Source: Planctomycetaceae bacterium
GTDB taxonomy: Bacteria; Planctomycetota; Planctomycetia; Planctomycetales; Planctomycetaceae
DNA length: 64,000 bases
Assembly: GCA_024742875.1 (NCBI GenBank)
Contig: JANSXP010000019.1
Span: forward strand, 1-64,000
Direction of reading: 5' to 3'
This document shows positions 8,059-18,763 of this stretch, piece by piece; the stretch's first letter is position 1; each line of letters starts with the position of its first letter. The translations under genes were made by a program, and so were the position numbers. The notes below the pieces were generated by a model. It saw only the letters and a list, made by a program, of their open reading frames with translations. It ran no database searches and had not been told where the DNA came from.

Positions 8059-9497
8059 GCGACAGCTCCGCTTTCGGTCAGTTGTTGCAGCAGTTCGGCG
8101 GCCACAAAGATGGAACCGGTGCCGCACACAATCCCTGATTCTCCCGCCAGGTCGCGGGCCCGCTGCAGCGCCTGCAGCGGGCTGTCGGCCGTGGTGGGTC
8201 CGTTGTTCGTCCGGCAGGCCAGTTGCAGACGATCAACCGTCTGCAGCAGTTCTTCTGCCGTCACGGCCCGCGGGTTGTTTTCAAATCGTGTCAGGATGAC
8301 ATGATCAAAGTCTGGCATTACCAGCTGCAGCATCGTTTCGATATCTTTGTCGCTGCTGCTGGCAAAGATGAGCACGCGGGTCTGGTCGGGGGTGGTGAAT
8401 TCGTCGAATGTCTGCAGCAGCGCGGTGATGGAATCCGGATTGTGCGCGGCGTCCAGAATGACGGGCGGCGGTCCGGGACAGATCTGAAATCGCAGCTGCC
8501 ACTGCACACTGGCCAGGCCGGCTCCGATGGTGGCGGCTGAGATCTGACCGCACATCGCAGACAGCCTCGGCCACCGGGACCGCCACTGCTCGCGCTGTTC
8601 GCGAAGGAAATCGGCCGCTGCGGTCGCCAGTGCCGCATTGCGCATCTGGTGCTCCCCGTGCAGCGGAACATCCAGGCGTTCATGAGTGCCCCAGGGATTG
8701 GTCGTGCGAAAACTGTTGATGGCTGCTGCCGAAGTTTGCGCCGGGTCCTGAGAAACCTTCGAGCAGTCAAACTCCACGCCGCCGCGATAGGCGGTCACAT
8801 CCAGTGCTTCGCCGCGTTCGGCAAAGACAGACAGCACATCAGGCTGCGTGGCCCAGGTCAGCAGCGGCACGCCGGGTTTCTTGATGCCCGCTTTTTCGGC
8901 CGCTATTTTCGGCAGCGTATCGCCCAGAATGTGAGTGTGGTCCAGACCGATGTTGGTGATAATGGTCAATACAGGACAGCATACCGTTGTGCAGTCAAAG
9001 CGACCGCCCAGCCCGGTCTCCAGCACAACCACGTCGACATCGTTGTCATCGAAGAACATCCACGCCAGCAGGGTGGCCACTTCAAAGTACGTCACGCCGG
9101 CGTCCATCAGTTCCGGATCGGCCGACTCCAGTGCCACTTTGAGTCGGGACACCAGCGAAACCAGTTCTTCGGCGGTGGGCATGGCGCCGTTGATTCGCAT
9201 CCGTTCTTCAAAACGCTCGATATGCGGCGAGGTGAACAGCCCGGTCTTCAGGGACGAAGCCCGCAGAATGGAGGCCAGCAGAGCGGACGTGGATCCTTTG
9301 CCTTTGGTGCCGGCAATGTGAACAGCGGGGATCCGTTTTTCGGGAGAGTCAATTAATGCCAGCAGACGTTCCACACGTTCGAGGCGGAAGTGGGCCGACG
9401 TGCGGCGGGGGCGAATCCGCTCATAGTCGATGCGCTCGTAAATCCACCGCGTGGCATCATCGTAGGTGGCAATGGGGTTGGACTGCGGTTCGACCAT
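8055..9497 (-). CDS. folC: Bifunctional folylpolyglutamate synthase/dihydrofolate synthase
   Basis: ORF 8055..9590; likely start MVEPQSNPIATYDDATRWIYERIDYERI at 9497. 'HIAGTKGKGSTSALLASIL', 'TNIGLDHTHILGDTLPKIAAEKAGIKK', 'ILDAAHNPDS'. Stop overlaps the ggt start (ATGA). Confidence 0.92.
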   Translation of the reverse strand: MVEPQSNPIATYDDATRWIYERIDYERIRPRRTSAHFRLERVERLLALIDSPEKRIPAVHIAGTKGKGSTSALLASILRASSLKTGLFTSPHIERFEERMRINGAMPTAEELVSLVSRLKVALESADPELMDAGVTYFEVATLLAWMFFDDNDVDVVVLETGLGGRFDCTTVCCPVLTIITNIGLDHTHILGDTLPKIAAEKAGIKKPGVPLLTWATQPDVLSVFAERGEALDVTAYRGGVEFDCSKVSQDPAQTSAAAINSFRTTNPWGTHERLDVPLHGEHQMRNAALATAAADFLREQREQWRSRWPRLSAMCGQISAATIGAGLASVQWQLRFQICPGPPPVILDAAHNPDSITALLQTFDEFTTPDQTRVLIFASSSDKDIETMLQLVMPDFDHVILTRFENNPRAVTAEELLQTVDRLQLACRTNNGPTTADSPLQALQRARDLAGESGIVCGTGSIFVAAELLQQLTESGAVA

Positions 9498-9668
9498 GTC
9501 AAAGGCCACGCCGTCGTTGCAGCGTCGAAGGGCAACAAACAAACACGCCAGTCGTCTGGCGATCAGGCGAACTTTGGCAGGCCCTGGCACCGTTGTCCAT
9601 GCTGTCGCCCCGGGTGCAAAAATGAATCAGCGGATTTCCAGACCGTTTCCGTCGGGCGTTTTGATCGT

Positions 9669-10988
9669 TCACAGGCTGTACCAACCCGTGAGGGCCTTAA
9701 TCTGACCCATTTTGGCGAGCTGTCGCACGCGCTGCAGCGAGGACATCGTGCCCAGCGCGGGCGAATAGCCGAAGTTGTGGTCGGCTGTGGCCAGCGCCGC
9801 CTGCACGTCGGTCAGTTCCAGCTGTGTGCGTTTTAGCCTGGCAGCCCGCAGTCGCGCCAGCCACATCACCACCGGATACATCAGCGCCAGCCCCCGAAAA
9901 CCGTCCACCAGACCGGTGTCAAAGTGAGCCGGACCGCAGAAGTGGATTCCCTGGACTTTCACTCGAAAATACCGGGTCAGCAACTCATCGATATCCGCTC
10001 GACGCCCGTCGAACGCTGACTCCAGCTGTCCGAATTTGACGAAGGTGGTGGTTTGCTCGGGGACATCTCCAAACGCGGTTGCGACGGACGCGGAACCCTG
10101 CAATCCAGGCACGCTGCCCATGCCGGTCGCGTATTTGAGAGCTGCTGACAGCAGGCCGACCCGCGCTGACCAGCCCTGGCGGACGAGTGCTTCCGTGTCG
10201 TGACGGGCATACTGCGCAGCCAGCAGGCGGAACATCGTGCGCCCCAGTCGCGTCGGTTTTTGCAGCGGCAGGTCATTGTCCGGCTGCGCCTTGACGGACG
10301 CTTCTGTCACCAGCGTCAGGTATTCCGTCAGCTTTTCCCCCTTCACGGTCTGGAACTGCGACTGCTCGACCAGATCCAGCCACGACAGAGTTCTCATCAG
10401 CCGCACCACCAGGTGCACGTCGTCTGCCGCAAGTGATTCGTCAAGTGCCCGCAGCAATTGATGAAAGTCGGCCCAGCTGACCGTCTGCTCGCCGTGGTCG
10501 CCGCCGCGGTGGATGTACGGTGGCTCGTGCTCGCGTTTTTTGCCGGAGACAATTTCCTGTCCCAGTGTGGCGAGTGTCTGCCGCTGTGACTCAACGCCGT
10601 CTCCAAGGTTGCGGACGACGGACGGGCAGCTGAACCGCAGGCTCACCGTCAGGTTTTCGCGACCCGCCGGATGATAGGCATATGGATACACGCGGCACGC
10701 CAGTGGTTTGGCCGGTTCTCCAAACTTTGCGTGGATACGACACAGCCCCTGGTCATCGAGAAACACACAGGCACCATCATCCTGATGAGCCAGCCGATAC
10801 CGACCGCGACCGATTTTCTGGATAATGGGCCGCGCCATGGACACACCGTCAGCCTGCGTCCACTTCTGCCCTTCGATACGCCGCTTTTCGTCTTCCGTGA
10901 TTTCGATCAGGTGTTCCCGACAGCAGCCGCCACAATTGTGACAGCTCCAGTTCTGCAGGACGGGAAGTTCCAGGCGGGCGTTGCTCAT
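9669..10988 (-). CDS. YkgJ-type cysteine cluster protein
   Basis: 'SCHNCGGCCREHLIEITEDEKRRIE...CVFLDDQGLCRIHAKFGEPAKPLACRVYPYAYHPAG', the CxxCxxCC...C...C...CRxYP pattern of the zinc/iron-chelating cysteine cluster family. Confidence 0.85.
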   Translation of the reverse strand: MSNARLELPVLQNWSCHNCGGCCREHLIEITEDEKRRIEGQKWTQADGVSMARPIIQKIGRGRYRLAHQDDGACVFLDDQGLCRIHAKFGEPAKPLACRVYPYAYHPAGRENLTVSLRFSCPSVVRNLGDGVESQRQTLATLGQEIVSGKKREHEPPYIHRGGDHGEQTVSWADFHQLLRALDESLAADDVHLVVRLMRTLSWLDLVEQSQFQTVKGEKLTEYLTLVTEASVKAQPDNDLPLQKPTRLGRTMFRLLAAQYARHDTEALVRQGWSARVGLLSAALKYATGMGSVPGLQGSASVATAFGDVPEQTTTFVKFGQLESAFDGRRADIDELLTRYFRVKVQGIHFCGPAHFDTGLVDGFRGLALMYPVVMWLARLRAARLKRTQLELTDVQAALATADHNFGYSPALGTMSSLQRVRQLAKMGQIKALTGWYSL

Positions 10989-11054
10989 ACGTACAAATTA
11001 AGACATGACGGCTTGTCGCGGAACTCACCGCACGGACTGACAGGCAAAGGCGCA

Positions 11055-11087
11055 CGAAAAAGCCCGCCGGAACGTTCTCCGGCGGGC
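11055..11087 (-). terminator. Rho-independent terminator downstream of the Cys-rich secreted protein gene
   Basis: Minus strand reads GCCCGCCGGA-GAACGT-TCCGGCGGGC-TTTTT: perfect 10-bp GC-rich stem (11062-11071 / 11078-11087) followed by a T5 tract (11057-11061), about 30 bp after the stop at 11116. Confidence 0.85.
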
Positions 11088-11115
11088 CGTCACTGCTGTT
11101 GGTGCTCGCGGCTGC

Positions 11116-12189
11116 CTACAGTCGTACGCGGCCGGCCGGCATCGGCACAGAGATCCAGCGGGGAGCCGCCTGTTTGGGTTCTGAGGACGATACGCGTGTT
11201 GTCGCAGGAGCACGACGGGCGAATCCCGGTCGCACAACATCGTGCAGGCTGCTGCGTGTGGCCGACTGCGAGGCAAAAATCATGCGTCGTCGAGGTGAGA
11301 CGGAGACCGGACGTTCCGGCGGCAGCAGATCTTCGTCATCTTCGGCGGCTGTGCCGCCTGTTTCAGAGTCGCCTTCGCCTGCGGCGGGTGTGGCCCCGTC
11401 TTCGCCGCCCGCTGGTGCACCTTCACCTGTGCCCGCTGGTTCACCTGCCCCTTCACCTTCCAGAGGGTCACTCACGGGAGGCTTATTGGCAGAGCGATCA
11501 ATGACGCCGCTGTCAGCATCCGAGTCGTCGGCCGGTGGATCGGCGCCAAATTCCCGCGGTTCGTCCATCGGCGGTTTGCGTGACTCCGATTCCCCAAACA
11601 TGTTGTCGGAACCAAAGTTGTCGTCCAAAGGATCGGGGGCCGTGCGACGGTTTGGTTCCCAGTCACGACTGCCGCCGGTGGCTCCAAAGTCGTCGGCTGG
11701 ATCAGGCCGCGATGATCGACCACCTGCGCCGAAGTCGTCATCCAGCGGTTCACGATCGCGGCGGTCACGATCGTACTCGGAATCTCGAAACGTCTTATCG
11801 CTGAGTGGATCCGGTGTAGGATCAGTGATCACACTGCCGGATGGCAGGCAATTGGCGGAGCAGCCTGTCGTGCCACACGTAGAACAGCCGCCGCAGCAGG
11901 AACTCATACCGCACGTGTTGCAGCAACCATTGGAGTAACCCACATAACCGGCCGAGTATGGCACGCCGCACGCACCACTGGCGCAGCCGCCGTAGGGGGC
12001 GTAAGAGACGCCGGCAGGCGCGTAACCCGCGTATCGGTAGGCAGGGTAGGCTGGGTAGCCACATCGGTTACCCCAGCCATTCCCCCAACCGTAGTACCCG
12101 GTGGAATAGGTGGGATAAAACGGAAACAGACACGCGCTGCTGGATGCAGTGCAGACAAACAGCGCCAGCGCTGCGGCAAGTGTTCTCAT
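11116..12189 (-). CDS. Secreted Gly/Tyr/Cys-rich low-complexity protein with acidic Pro/Asp-rich C-terminal region
   Basis: Signal peptide MRTLAAALALFVCTASSSAC followed by 'GYYGWGNGWGNRCGYPAYPAYRYAGYAPAGVSYAPYGGCASGACGVPYSAGYVGYSNGCCNTCGMSSCCGGCSTCGTTGCSANC' and a D/E/P/G-rich tail. Confidence 0.75.
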   Translation of the reverse strand: MRTLAAALALFVCTASSSACLFPFYPTYSTGYYGWGNGWGNRCGYPAYPAYRYAGYAPAGVSYAPYGGCASGACGVPYSAGYVGYSNGCCNTCGMSSCCGGCSTCGTTGCSANCLPSGSVITDPTPDPLSDKTFRDSEYDRDRRDREPLDDDFGAGGRSSRPDPADDFGATGGSRDWEPNRRTAPDPLDDNFGSDNMFGESESRKPPMDEPREFGADPPADDSDADSGVIDRSANKPPVSDPLEGEGAGEPAGTGEGAPAGGEDGATPAAGEGDSETGGTAAEDDEDLLPPERPVSVSPRRRMIFASQSATRSSLHDVVRPGFARRAPATTRVSSSEPKQAAPRWISVPMPAGRVRL

Positions 12190-12493
12190 AGTCTCTGGCC
12201 CCCCGGCCGTCGATTCATCGGGCTCCCGGCAAAACTCGCACCGGGCGTGATCTCAATCGTCGAACATGCGCCCGAAAAAAGGACCCAATCGCCGCAGTTT
12301 CGGTGAACGTTCGAACCGGTAGTTTTACCCTCGCTGGTCGACAATTGTCAAACAGTGGATTCGTCCAATGCCCCACTGTCAGCGATTCCCCGCCGCAATG
12401 TCCCCGCCAACCGCGACGATCGGACACAGGTCAGCTGGTTTCGGCGGTAAAACGGGGGGCAAGGGCCAGCAGCCCCGGCAAATTACTGGCCGG

Positions 12494-12511
12494 GACCAGA
12501 CTGGTCTGGTC
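12494..12511. promoter_or_regulatory. Near-perfect palindrome upstream of cfa (candidate operator)
   Basis: GACCAGAC-TG-GTCTGGTC; 8-bp arms with 2-bp spacer, about 95 bp upstream of the cfa start. Confidence 0.35.
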
Positions 12512-12604
12512 AGCCATCCCTGCCGTCAACTAGATTCCGCAGAGCAAAAATGCTGACTGACAAAGGATTGCGTACGGTCTTTGACCGCTGCAGGAAGCAC
12601 CACT

Positions 12605-13951
12605 ATGTTCGGAAAAGAAGCCCGCCAGCGGCGGCAGCTGCGTCGCGCCACGGAATTGTTCCAGTTTCTGGCGACCAAACTCAATGCACCCGTCTCGGTC
12701 CGACTCTGGGATGGATCGGTTGTTCCTCTGGGTGAGGATGTGAAACCCGGCTACGAGATCATCATCTCCAGCCCCGGCGTCATCGGCACCCTCATCCGCA
12801 AACCCACGCCGGATACGCTGCTGCGGCTGTATGCACGCGGCGTGATTGATTACACGGGCGCGGATCTGGTGACCTTTATTGAAACCGCGCGGGTCAAGAA
12901 CAGTCGCAAGAAGACGAAGGGGCTCCCGCTGGCGCTGATCGCAAAATTTGCCAGCAGCTTTCTGCTGGAAAAAGGCGAGCCGACCACGGTGGAGCACAGC
13001 TTTGCCGGGGATGAAACGGGGCTGTCGCGAGAGCAGAAAGACAACAAGGACTTCATTCAGTTTCACTATGACGTCAGCAATGACTTCTACAAGCTGTTTC
13101 TGGATGAGCAGATGGTCTACAGCTGCGGTTACTTTCGTGACTGGGACGAAACGCTGGAGCAGGCCCAGACAAACAAGCTGGACATGATCTGCCGCAAGCT
13201 GCAGCTGAAACCCGGAGAACGCATGCTCGACATTGGCTGCGGCTGGGGAGCGCTGATCTGCCATGCCGCCAAACACTACGGCGTGCAGGCCCATGGCATC
13301 ACACTCTCAGAAGAGCAGCTGGCGCTCACGCGGGATAAAGTGGCCCGCATGGGACTGGAAGGTCAGGTCACAGCAGAGCTCAAAGACTATGCGTATGTCG
13401 AAGGTCCGTTCGACAAAATCTCCAGCATCGGCATGGTGGAGCACGTGGGCATCGACAACATGGCCGGCTACATGGAGAAGGTCGCTTCGCTGCTGCCGGA
13501 TCGCGGTATGTTCTTAAACCACGGCATCACGCGACCCGGCAAGCTGTCGGACAAAGCCTTCCGCAGGATGTCTCCCGAACGCCGTCTGCTGGCCAACTAC
13601 ATTTTCCCCGGCGGCGAACTGGATCACCTGGGGCACATGATTCAGGCCATGGAGGCGAAACGCTTTGATGTGCATGATGTGGAAGGCTGGCGGGATCATT
13701 ACTCGCTGACGTGCCGGCACTGGTGTCGCCGTCTGGAAGCCAACAAAGACGAAGCCATCCGGCAGATCGGCTCCGAGAAGTACCGCATGTGGGTACTGTA
13801 TCTGGCTGGCTGCGTGTTTGCACTGGGTGACGGAGGGGCCCGCATCTACCAGACGGTCGCCACCAAACAGAAGGCCAAAGGCCTCAGCGGTATGCCGTGC
13901 ACCCGCGAGCATCTGTACGGCACCGACTGGCCGCAGGCAAAAGCTGCGTGA
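12605..13951 (+). CDS. cfa: Cyclopropane-fatty-acyl-phospholipid synthase family SAM methyltransferase
   Basis: Start MFGKEARQRRQ at 12605. 'YDVSNDFYKLFLDEQMVYSCGYFRDWDETLEQAQTNKLDMICRKLQLKPGERMLDIGCGWGALICHAAKHYGVQAHGITLSEEQ', classic CFA synthase motifs. Confidence 0.92.
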   Translation: MFGKEARQRRQLRRATELFQFLATKLNAPVSVRLWDGSVVPLGEDVKPGYEIIISSPGVIGTLIRKPTPDTLLRLYARGVIDYTGADLVTFIETARVKNSRKKTKGLPLALIAKFASSFLLEKGEPTTVEHSFAGDETGLSREQKDNKDFIQFHYDVSNDFYKLFLDEQMVYSCGYFRDWDETLEQAQTNKLDMICRKLQLKPGERMLDIGCGWGALICHAAKHYGVQAHGITLSEEQLALTRDKVARMGLEGQVTAELKDYAYVEGPFDKISSIGMVEHVGIDNMAGYMEKVASLLPDRGMFLNHGITRPGKLSDKAFRRMSPERRLLANYIFPGGELDHLGHMIQAMEAKRFDVHDVEGWRDHYSLTCRHWCRRLEANKDEAIRQIGSEKYRMWVLYLAGCVFALGDGGARIYQTVATKQKAKGLSGMPCTREHLYGTDWPQAKAA

Positions 13952-14176
13952 GTAAGGGGGCGGGTGAGTGAGCTCCGCTTCCGGATTCGAGTCTGAACGC
14001 CTTCAGTCTGATCGTGCTCCGCGCGACAGGCAATCGTCTGATTCAAGCGTGGGGCCGACCATGTTTGTCTACAGCAGAGCGGAGCGCAGCCACCTGGCAC
14101 AATGACCTGGCGCAGCGACGTCCGCAGATTCGTCGTCCCACGCCATGGTCCGTCGGGACTCTTGCACGGGCACCGG

Positions 14177-15574
14177 CTAGGCGATGGCCCAGCGGCGGAC
14201 GCGCCACTGGGCGATGGCGAAGAAGGCGGCGGCCATCAGCAGAATCACGAGAATGTGGACTGAGAGCGTCGCGAAGATGCTGGAGTCCGGATCGTAATAC
14301 CACAGCACTTTGAGGAAGCCGTCCAGCGCCCAGCCGTTGAAGGTGAGCTTGGAGGTTTCACGAACAAACGACGGCAGAAACGGGCGGGGAATCATGCTGC
14401 CACCGAAAGCCGACATGATCAGGATCACGGTGGTGGAGATGCTTTCCAGTTGTTTGCGCGAGCGACACAGCGTGGCCAGCATGATGATGAAACTGGCCGA
14501 TGCCATCGCCGTGACGATGGACATCACCATTGTGCCCACCAGAACGGGGGGCTGGCTGAGATCCACGCCAAATGCCAGCACGGCAAAGAGGAACATCACG
14601 ACCAGTTGTGCGACCCCGGTAAGGACGAAGAACACCCAGTGTGAGGTGAGCAGCTGGGAGATGGACATCTGACCGGAAATCATGCGTTCCAAAGTGCCGT
14701 TTTCCTGATACTCCAGCAGAGCCGAAGCAGAACCCGCCATGGAGAACATCAAAAACATCACGGCCACGCTGGCCGCGTAGTAGGCGATTACTCCGGCCGA
14801 TTCGGATTTCTTTGACTTCGGTGCGTCTTTCTTTAAGGCCTCCCGCGCTGAGACGGTGTCGATTTTGACCAGCCCGTTGCTCATCGACAGATCGGTGCCG
14901 GAAGCTGCCTGGGTGTTGTCGGCAGAGTCAGATCCCGTGTCAGATCCTGTGTCACTTTGCTGCAGCAAATTTTTGATCTGTTCCACGGCAGCGGACTGCT
15001 GCTGTGAAAACGGGCCGCCGAAGTTTTCGAACTGTTCCAGTCCGCGTTCCACCAGCACGTCGGGGACGGCCGTGAAGGCGGCGCCCTGCAGCACGCCGGA
15101 CAGCATGTTCTGAGCGAGAGGGTTGGCGGAATCGTAGACCACTTTAATGGCCGGTCGGTCGCCACTAAAATTCGCCAGTGTGCTTTCCAGGCCGTCAGGG
15201 AAAATGACGGCGGCATCCACCGTATTGTTGCGGACAAGCCGGACCACATCGTCTTCCGACGGGAGGATGGGATCTGCCGCGTCGGCCGCTTTGTCGTCTG
15301 CCGCTGGAGCCAGCAGTTCGCTGGCGGAAAGCACATTGACGGCCGTCATATCGGCGAGGCTGTCAGCCATGGAGCGCGCTGTTTTTGACTGATCCAGATC
15401 AAGCACGGCCACACGAGTGGCGGCTGGCTCGCGGCCGCCCGAATCGCTCCCGCTGCCACCAAAAATGATCGCAAACACGCTGAAGAAGATAATGGGCAGC
15501 AGAAAGACCAAAAACAGGGCGACTCGGTCACGCACCAGGGTGGTCCACTGCGCTTTCAGCATTGCGATAATCAT
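14177..15574 (-). CDS. ABC-2 type transporter permease
   Basis: Start MIIAMLKAQWTTLVRDRVALFLVFLLPIIFFSVFAIIFGG (15574); large extracytoplasmic loop, then multiple TM segments 'VIAYYAASVAVMFLMFSMAGSASALLEYQENGTLERM'. Confidence 0.88.
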   Translation of the reverse strand: MIIAMLKAQWTTLVRDRVALFLVFLLPIIFFSVFAIIFGGSGSDSGGREPAATRVAVLDLDQSKTARSMADSLADMTAVNVLSASELLAPAADDKAADAADPILPSEDDVVRLVRNNTVDAAVIFPDGLESTLANFSGDRPAIKVVYDSANPLAQNMLSGVLQGAAFTAVPDVLVERGLEQFENFGGPFSQQQSAAVEQIKNLLQQSDTGSDTGSDSADNTQAASGTDLSMSNGLVKIDTVSAREALKKDAPKSKKSESAGVIAYYAASVAVMFLMFSMAGSASALLEYQENGTLERMISGQMSISQLLTSHWVFFVLTGVAQLVVMFLFAVLAFGVDLSQPPVLVGTMVMSIVTAMASASFIIMLATLCRSRKQLESISTTVILIMSAFGGSMIPRPFLPSFVRETSKLTFNGWALDGFLKVLWYYDPDSSIFATLSVHILVILLMAAAFFAIAQWRVRRWAIA

Positions 15575-15684
15575 AAGTTCTCCCGGCGGCGGCCGCTGAT
15601 GTGTGCTGTGGTGCGTTGATCCGTCGAACAGAAACTTCCGACGATCCGCCACGGCACGATTCCGGTGGTCGTCTTAGTGCCGCA

Positions 15685-16605
<921 letters not shown>

Positions 16606-16773
16606 GGAACGCAAATCCGGTTTCGGAAAGAGACAGCCACGCAACGGCATCGTTTCCCGGGCGGATCACTTTAGTTGAAAGTTCCCTGCCGGGAATCGCC
16701 AATCGGGGCCGAATTCCCGATTCCTGGGGACGCCCGGCGGCTGATCGCGATGGCTGCGGTCCTCAGACCAGCG

Positions 16774-18753
16774 TCAGCGTGGTTCTGTTTTCAGCACCGG
16801 CGCCTTTTGCGGCTCGGCAGGTGTCGTCACATAGCGGACGGCCACGCTGGCCAGCGATCGACCCCGCTCATCCTGCCGTGTCACCAGCTGACCGGCGGAC
16901 GTGAATCGCTGTTTTTTGAATTCTCCTTTGAGCGTGCGGATCCAGCCGACCAGCCGGCCCTGGTCGTTGTAGTCGTATTCGTCCACCCACTGCCGTCCCG
17001 TTACGAAGGCAGGGTCCGCATAATTGCTGTTGTAGACCACTTTTTTGATACGTCCGTCGGGCGTGTAGGTCCGCTGCTCGTTGTTGGGGAAGTAGTAACT
17101 GAGGATCGCCGGGGGCGAATAGAACGTCCCGTTGTGGACAAACAGCCCAATATCCACCCGATTGGTTTTCATGGGGGATCCTGGCTGCACGGCAAAACGT
17201 TCGTGGTAGTCGATTTCGATGTCCACCAGTGCCGGGTCCGAGCTGACCGGGCGAATTCGCACCTTGTCCGCTTCGCCCTGCAGCAGCACCCAGTGATACG
17301 TCAGGTCACGTTTGTTCAGGTCCAGCCCGCTGGCTTTCACGCGAATTTTCTTCGTGGGCACCATCGAACGAAAACTGCGGGCCACCGCCAGCGGCGTATC
17401 GAACAGCACCTCGCGGTCGGCAATGTCAAAATAGTCACGTCCCACAATCCCCAGATCGTCCCGGACCATGGTGAGCCGGCCGAAGGGCGGAATGTCGTCC
17501 GGCTGGATCTCGTGAGCGAGTCGCACCATGCGTTCTATGTTCAGCTGTTTGCCGTCAAAAACAACCGGGTGAGCGCGTCCGGACAGATAGTCTTCGTCCG
17601 ATTTCACAAACCGCTGACTGCGTCGCAGGATCATCTGCACACAGTGAAACACGCCGCCTTTGGTCTGCAGCATTTCGAACACATCCGGTCGCAGGGCGGC
17701 CACGGTGGCAGCGACCGCCGTCATGAAGGGCTTGTCAGAATACGAGGACCCCTGAGAGATGATCATGTAGGGCGTGTTGGCGGCATAGACGTCGCCTTTG
17801 TCGGGATCGTAGTCGCGGTGTTCCGGATAAAGATACAGCTGGTTGCGACTGAACCGTTCCGCGACCAGCGTCATCAAAGAGGAATTGGTGTAGGCCAGAC
17901 GTGGCTGACTGCGCCACATAAAACTGCCAGTCAGCGCGGTGGAAGAATTGCCGAATGTCACCATGTTGAAGGCACACTGTGTTTGAAAACCGTTGTCCAG
18001 TCCGGCCTTCTTTGCGGACGGGGAATATTTGACGCGGGACAGCTGAGGAAACTCTTGCCACGCCATATCTGAGTGTTTGCGGTCGTGGTTGTCGTACAGC
18101 ACCTGGCTGAGGCCCACGGCGGTTCCGTCTTCGGCCCATTCGGTGAGCAGCTGGCCGACCACATCCGTGCGACTGGTGATCGGCTGCGTCTTCTGTTTTT
18201 CTGAGGGCGTGAAGCTGAACAGAAAATGATCTGATCCGGCCAGTTTGGCATTCTCTTCATCCACCATGGCGATGCCGTTGCGGATGGGCGACGTCGGATT
18301 GGGCAGCGGCGGCTGCCGCAGGTGGCGGATCAGCGCGGGCCACGCGGATTCGGATTTGAGTTTTCCCAGCTGCGGATCACCAGAGACGGCCAGTGGGTCG
18401 CGAAGTCCCAGATCAGCGGCCGTGTTCAGATCTCGCAGGGCGGCCTCGCGTTTGCCCAGCGCCGCACGCGACTGGGCGCGGTGAAAATAGAACAGGGCGG
18501 CCACAGATTGCGGCAGTTTGTTCACCGCCTGCGTGCACAGTTGCTCGGCAGTTTCAAAGTCACTCTTCTCCAGCGCGGTCCTGAGGCTGGCCGCCAGTTC
18601 GGCGGCGGTGGTCCGCAGCTGCGGCCACTGAAAAATGCTCGGTCGCGACGGTGGGGGAATGTCAGATTCGTCAACACGGCTCACCTGAAAAGTGATTGCG
18701 AGCAGGACGGCAGTAACAGCGGCAACAGACATAAATCTGCGATCTGGCTTCAT
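16774..18753 (-). CDS. Exported protein of unknown function with TPR-like N-terminal region and YD-repeat-like C-terminal segments
   Basis: Start MKPDRRFMSVAAVTAVLLAITFQVS at 18753; 'ETAEQLCTQAVNKLPQSVAALFYFHRAQSRAALGKREAALRDLNTAADLGL' (TPR-like); 'VDEYDYNDQGRLVGWIRTLKGEFKKQRFTSAGQLVTRQDERGR'. Confidence 0.65.
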   Translation of the reverse strand: MKPDRRFMSVAAVTAVLLAITFQVSRVDESDIPPPSRPSIFQWPQLRTTAAELAASLRTALEKSDFETAEQLCTQAVNKLPQSVAALFYFHRAQSRAALGKREAALRDLNTAADLGLRDPLAVSGDPQLGKLKSESAWPALIRHLRQPPLPNPTSPIRNGIAMVDEENAKLAGSDHFLFSFTPSEKQKTQPITSRTDVVGQLLTEWAEDGTAVGLSQVLYDNHDRKHSDMAWQEFPQLSRVKYSPSAKKAGLDNGFQTQCAFNMVTFGNSSTALTGSFMWRSQPRLAYTNSSLMTLVAERFSRNQLYLYPEHRDYDPDKGDVYAANTPYMIISQGSSYSDKPFMTAVAATVAALRPDVFEMLQTKGGVFHCVQMILRRSQRFVKSDEDYLSGRAHPVVFDGKQLNIERMVRLAHEIQPDDIPPFGRLTMVRDDLGIVGRDYFDIADREVLFDTPLAVARSFRSMVPTKKIRVKASGLDLNKRDLTYHWVLLQGEADKVRIRPVSSDPALVDIEIDYHERFAVQPGSPMKTNRVDIGLFVHNGTFYSPPAILSYYFPNNEQRTYTPDGRIKKVVYNSNYADPAFVTGRQWVDEYDYNDQGRLVGWIRTLKGEFKKQRFTSAGQLVTRQDERGRSLASVAVRYVTTPAEPQKAPVLKTEPR

Positions 18754-18763
18754 AAGGTAAGAC

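Noticed and set aside
16675-18072. 465-aa + strand ORF antisense to the GH3-linked exported protein
   Set aside because: Composition typical of an antisense frame; the minus-strand frame starts with a signal peptide and is properly spaced from GH3.
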